This document shows, piece after piece, positions 63,746 through 64,000 of a DNA stretch of 64,000 nt (position 1 is its first letter; each line of letters opens with the position of its first letter). The stretch is from NCBI GenBank assembly GCA_023664705.1, contig JAMPFE010000003.1:108955-172954 (forward strand), in the 5' to 3' direction. Both the position numbers and the translations under genes were made by a program. Source of the DNA: Lachnospiraceae bacterium (GTDB taxonomy: Bacteria; Bacillota; Clostridia; Oscillospirales; Ruminococcaceae). The notes below the pieces were generated by a model. That model searched no databases and was not told the DNA's origin. It saw nothing but the letters and a program-made list of their open reading frames with translations.

Positions 63746-63774
63746 ATTATAACACAAACCCCGAATTATTTCAA
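63746..63774 (-). promoter_or_regulatory. Promoter of the rlmB-era operon
   Basis: Minus strand TTGAAA (63774-63769), 17 bp, TATAAT (63751-63746), 55 bp before rlmB. Confidence 0.7.
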
Positions 63775-63828
63775 CCGTTAAAAGGTGTTTTATTGTGAAA
63801 ATTTAGAAAAAAATCTTCGGGCATACCG

Positions 63829-63857
63829 TTGCAATTTGTACAAAAATATGGTATAAT
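63829..63857 (+). promoter_or_regulatory. Promoter leading into the third repeat copy
   Basis: TTGCAA (63829-63834), 17 bp, TATAAT (63852-63857), TG one base upstream of the -10. No gene follows within the window. Confidence 0.65.
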
Positions 63858-63934
63858 GTAAATTGGAATTTACGGCAGCGCTCTCGGCATTTGGTTTAAG
63901 GTAATTTCTCGTCATCATAGGTTGTTCTTTGTTT

Positions 63935-64000
63935 TTACACTAACTTCGTGCAAGAGGACACCCTTCGGGAGAGGGGGGAACAACAAAATCCGACAAAAAT
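63935..64000 (+). repeat. Dispersed repeat, copy 3 (start of module B, cut by window end)
   Basis: From about 63935 the sequence equals the beginning of module B of copy 2 for some 40 bases (TTTTTACACTAACTTCGTGC, then AAGAGGACACCCTTCGGG), then diverges near the hairpin arm. No phased array (module A) lies upstream, so module B can occur alone. Confidence 0.75.

Overview
The window looks like a chromosomal segment of an anaerobic, endospore-forming member of the Clostridia, probably near the Oscillospiraceae/Ruminococcaceae. This is an inference. It rests on a GC-rich Firmicutes-type gene set, Shine-Dalgarno sites before most genes, SpoIIP, a HrcA/CIRCE-type groESL operon, an rnfCDGEAB electron-transport operon and a FabV/Ter-type trans-2-enoyl-CoA reductase (butyrate-type metabolism). 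No rRNA, tRNA, CRISPR array, phage or complete transposon was seen.

Layout. 1-9.3 kb, plus strand: end of rpoB, rpoC, then the str operon rpsL-rpsG-fusA-tuf. 9.3-14.0 kb, minus strand: an accessory, defence-like operon. A BrxD/DUF2791-like ATPase and an Lhr/BrxHI-like helicase bracket a HicAB toxin-antitoxin pair, a GNAT acetyltransferase and a Pro/Gly/His-rich small membrane protein. 14.2-17.7 kb: heterodimeric ABC exporter. 17.8-21.8 kb, plus strand: carbohydrate esterase, short-chain dehydrogenase, thioesterase, rsmE and a small acidic membrane protein. 22-26.5 kb: an orphan gene, a 627-bp dispersed repeat, then feoA and a feoB enlarged by a 385-residue internal repeat. 26.5-34.0 kb, minus strand: an operon from a PHP phosphatase to recG. 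34.2-36.4 kb: ACT-domain and PFL-family genes plus a membrane protein. 36.4-41.4 kb: rnf operon. 41.5-46.8 kb: a GHKL ATPase and a degenerate SNF2-like ATPase, a second candidate unusual system. 47.2-50.7 kb: HD phosphohydrolase, fabV, a membrane protein, spoIIP. 50.8-53.2 kb: groEL and a groES with a long basic tail. 53.4-54.0 kb: inverted second copy of the dispersed repeat. 54.0-63.7 kb: histidine phosphatase, XRE regulator, then a long minus-strand operon rlmB / degenerate P-type ATPase-like protein / tadA / flippase / rimM / trmD / small membrane protein / era. A third, partial repeat copy lies at the right edge.

Worth a second look: (1) the dispersed repeat, about 600 bp, whose two long copies both carry a GCAG/T-tract array phased at 10-11 bp; (2) seven arrays of exactly five heptamers (35 bp each), two pairs arranged as inverted repeats; (3) the tandem repeat inside FeoB; (4) a histone-H1/AT-hook-like tail on GroES; (5) the BrxD/BrxHI-like operon with inserted genes; (6) the GHKL plus pseudo-SNF2 pair and its upstream palindromes; (7) a P-type ATPase-like protein lacking the phosphorylation motif in a translation-related operon. 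All family assignments come from reading motifs by eye; no database search was run.
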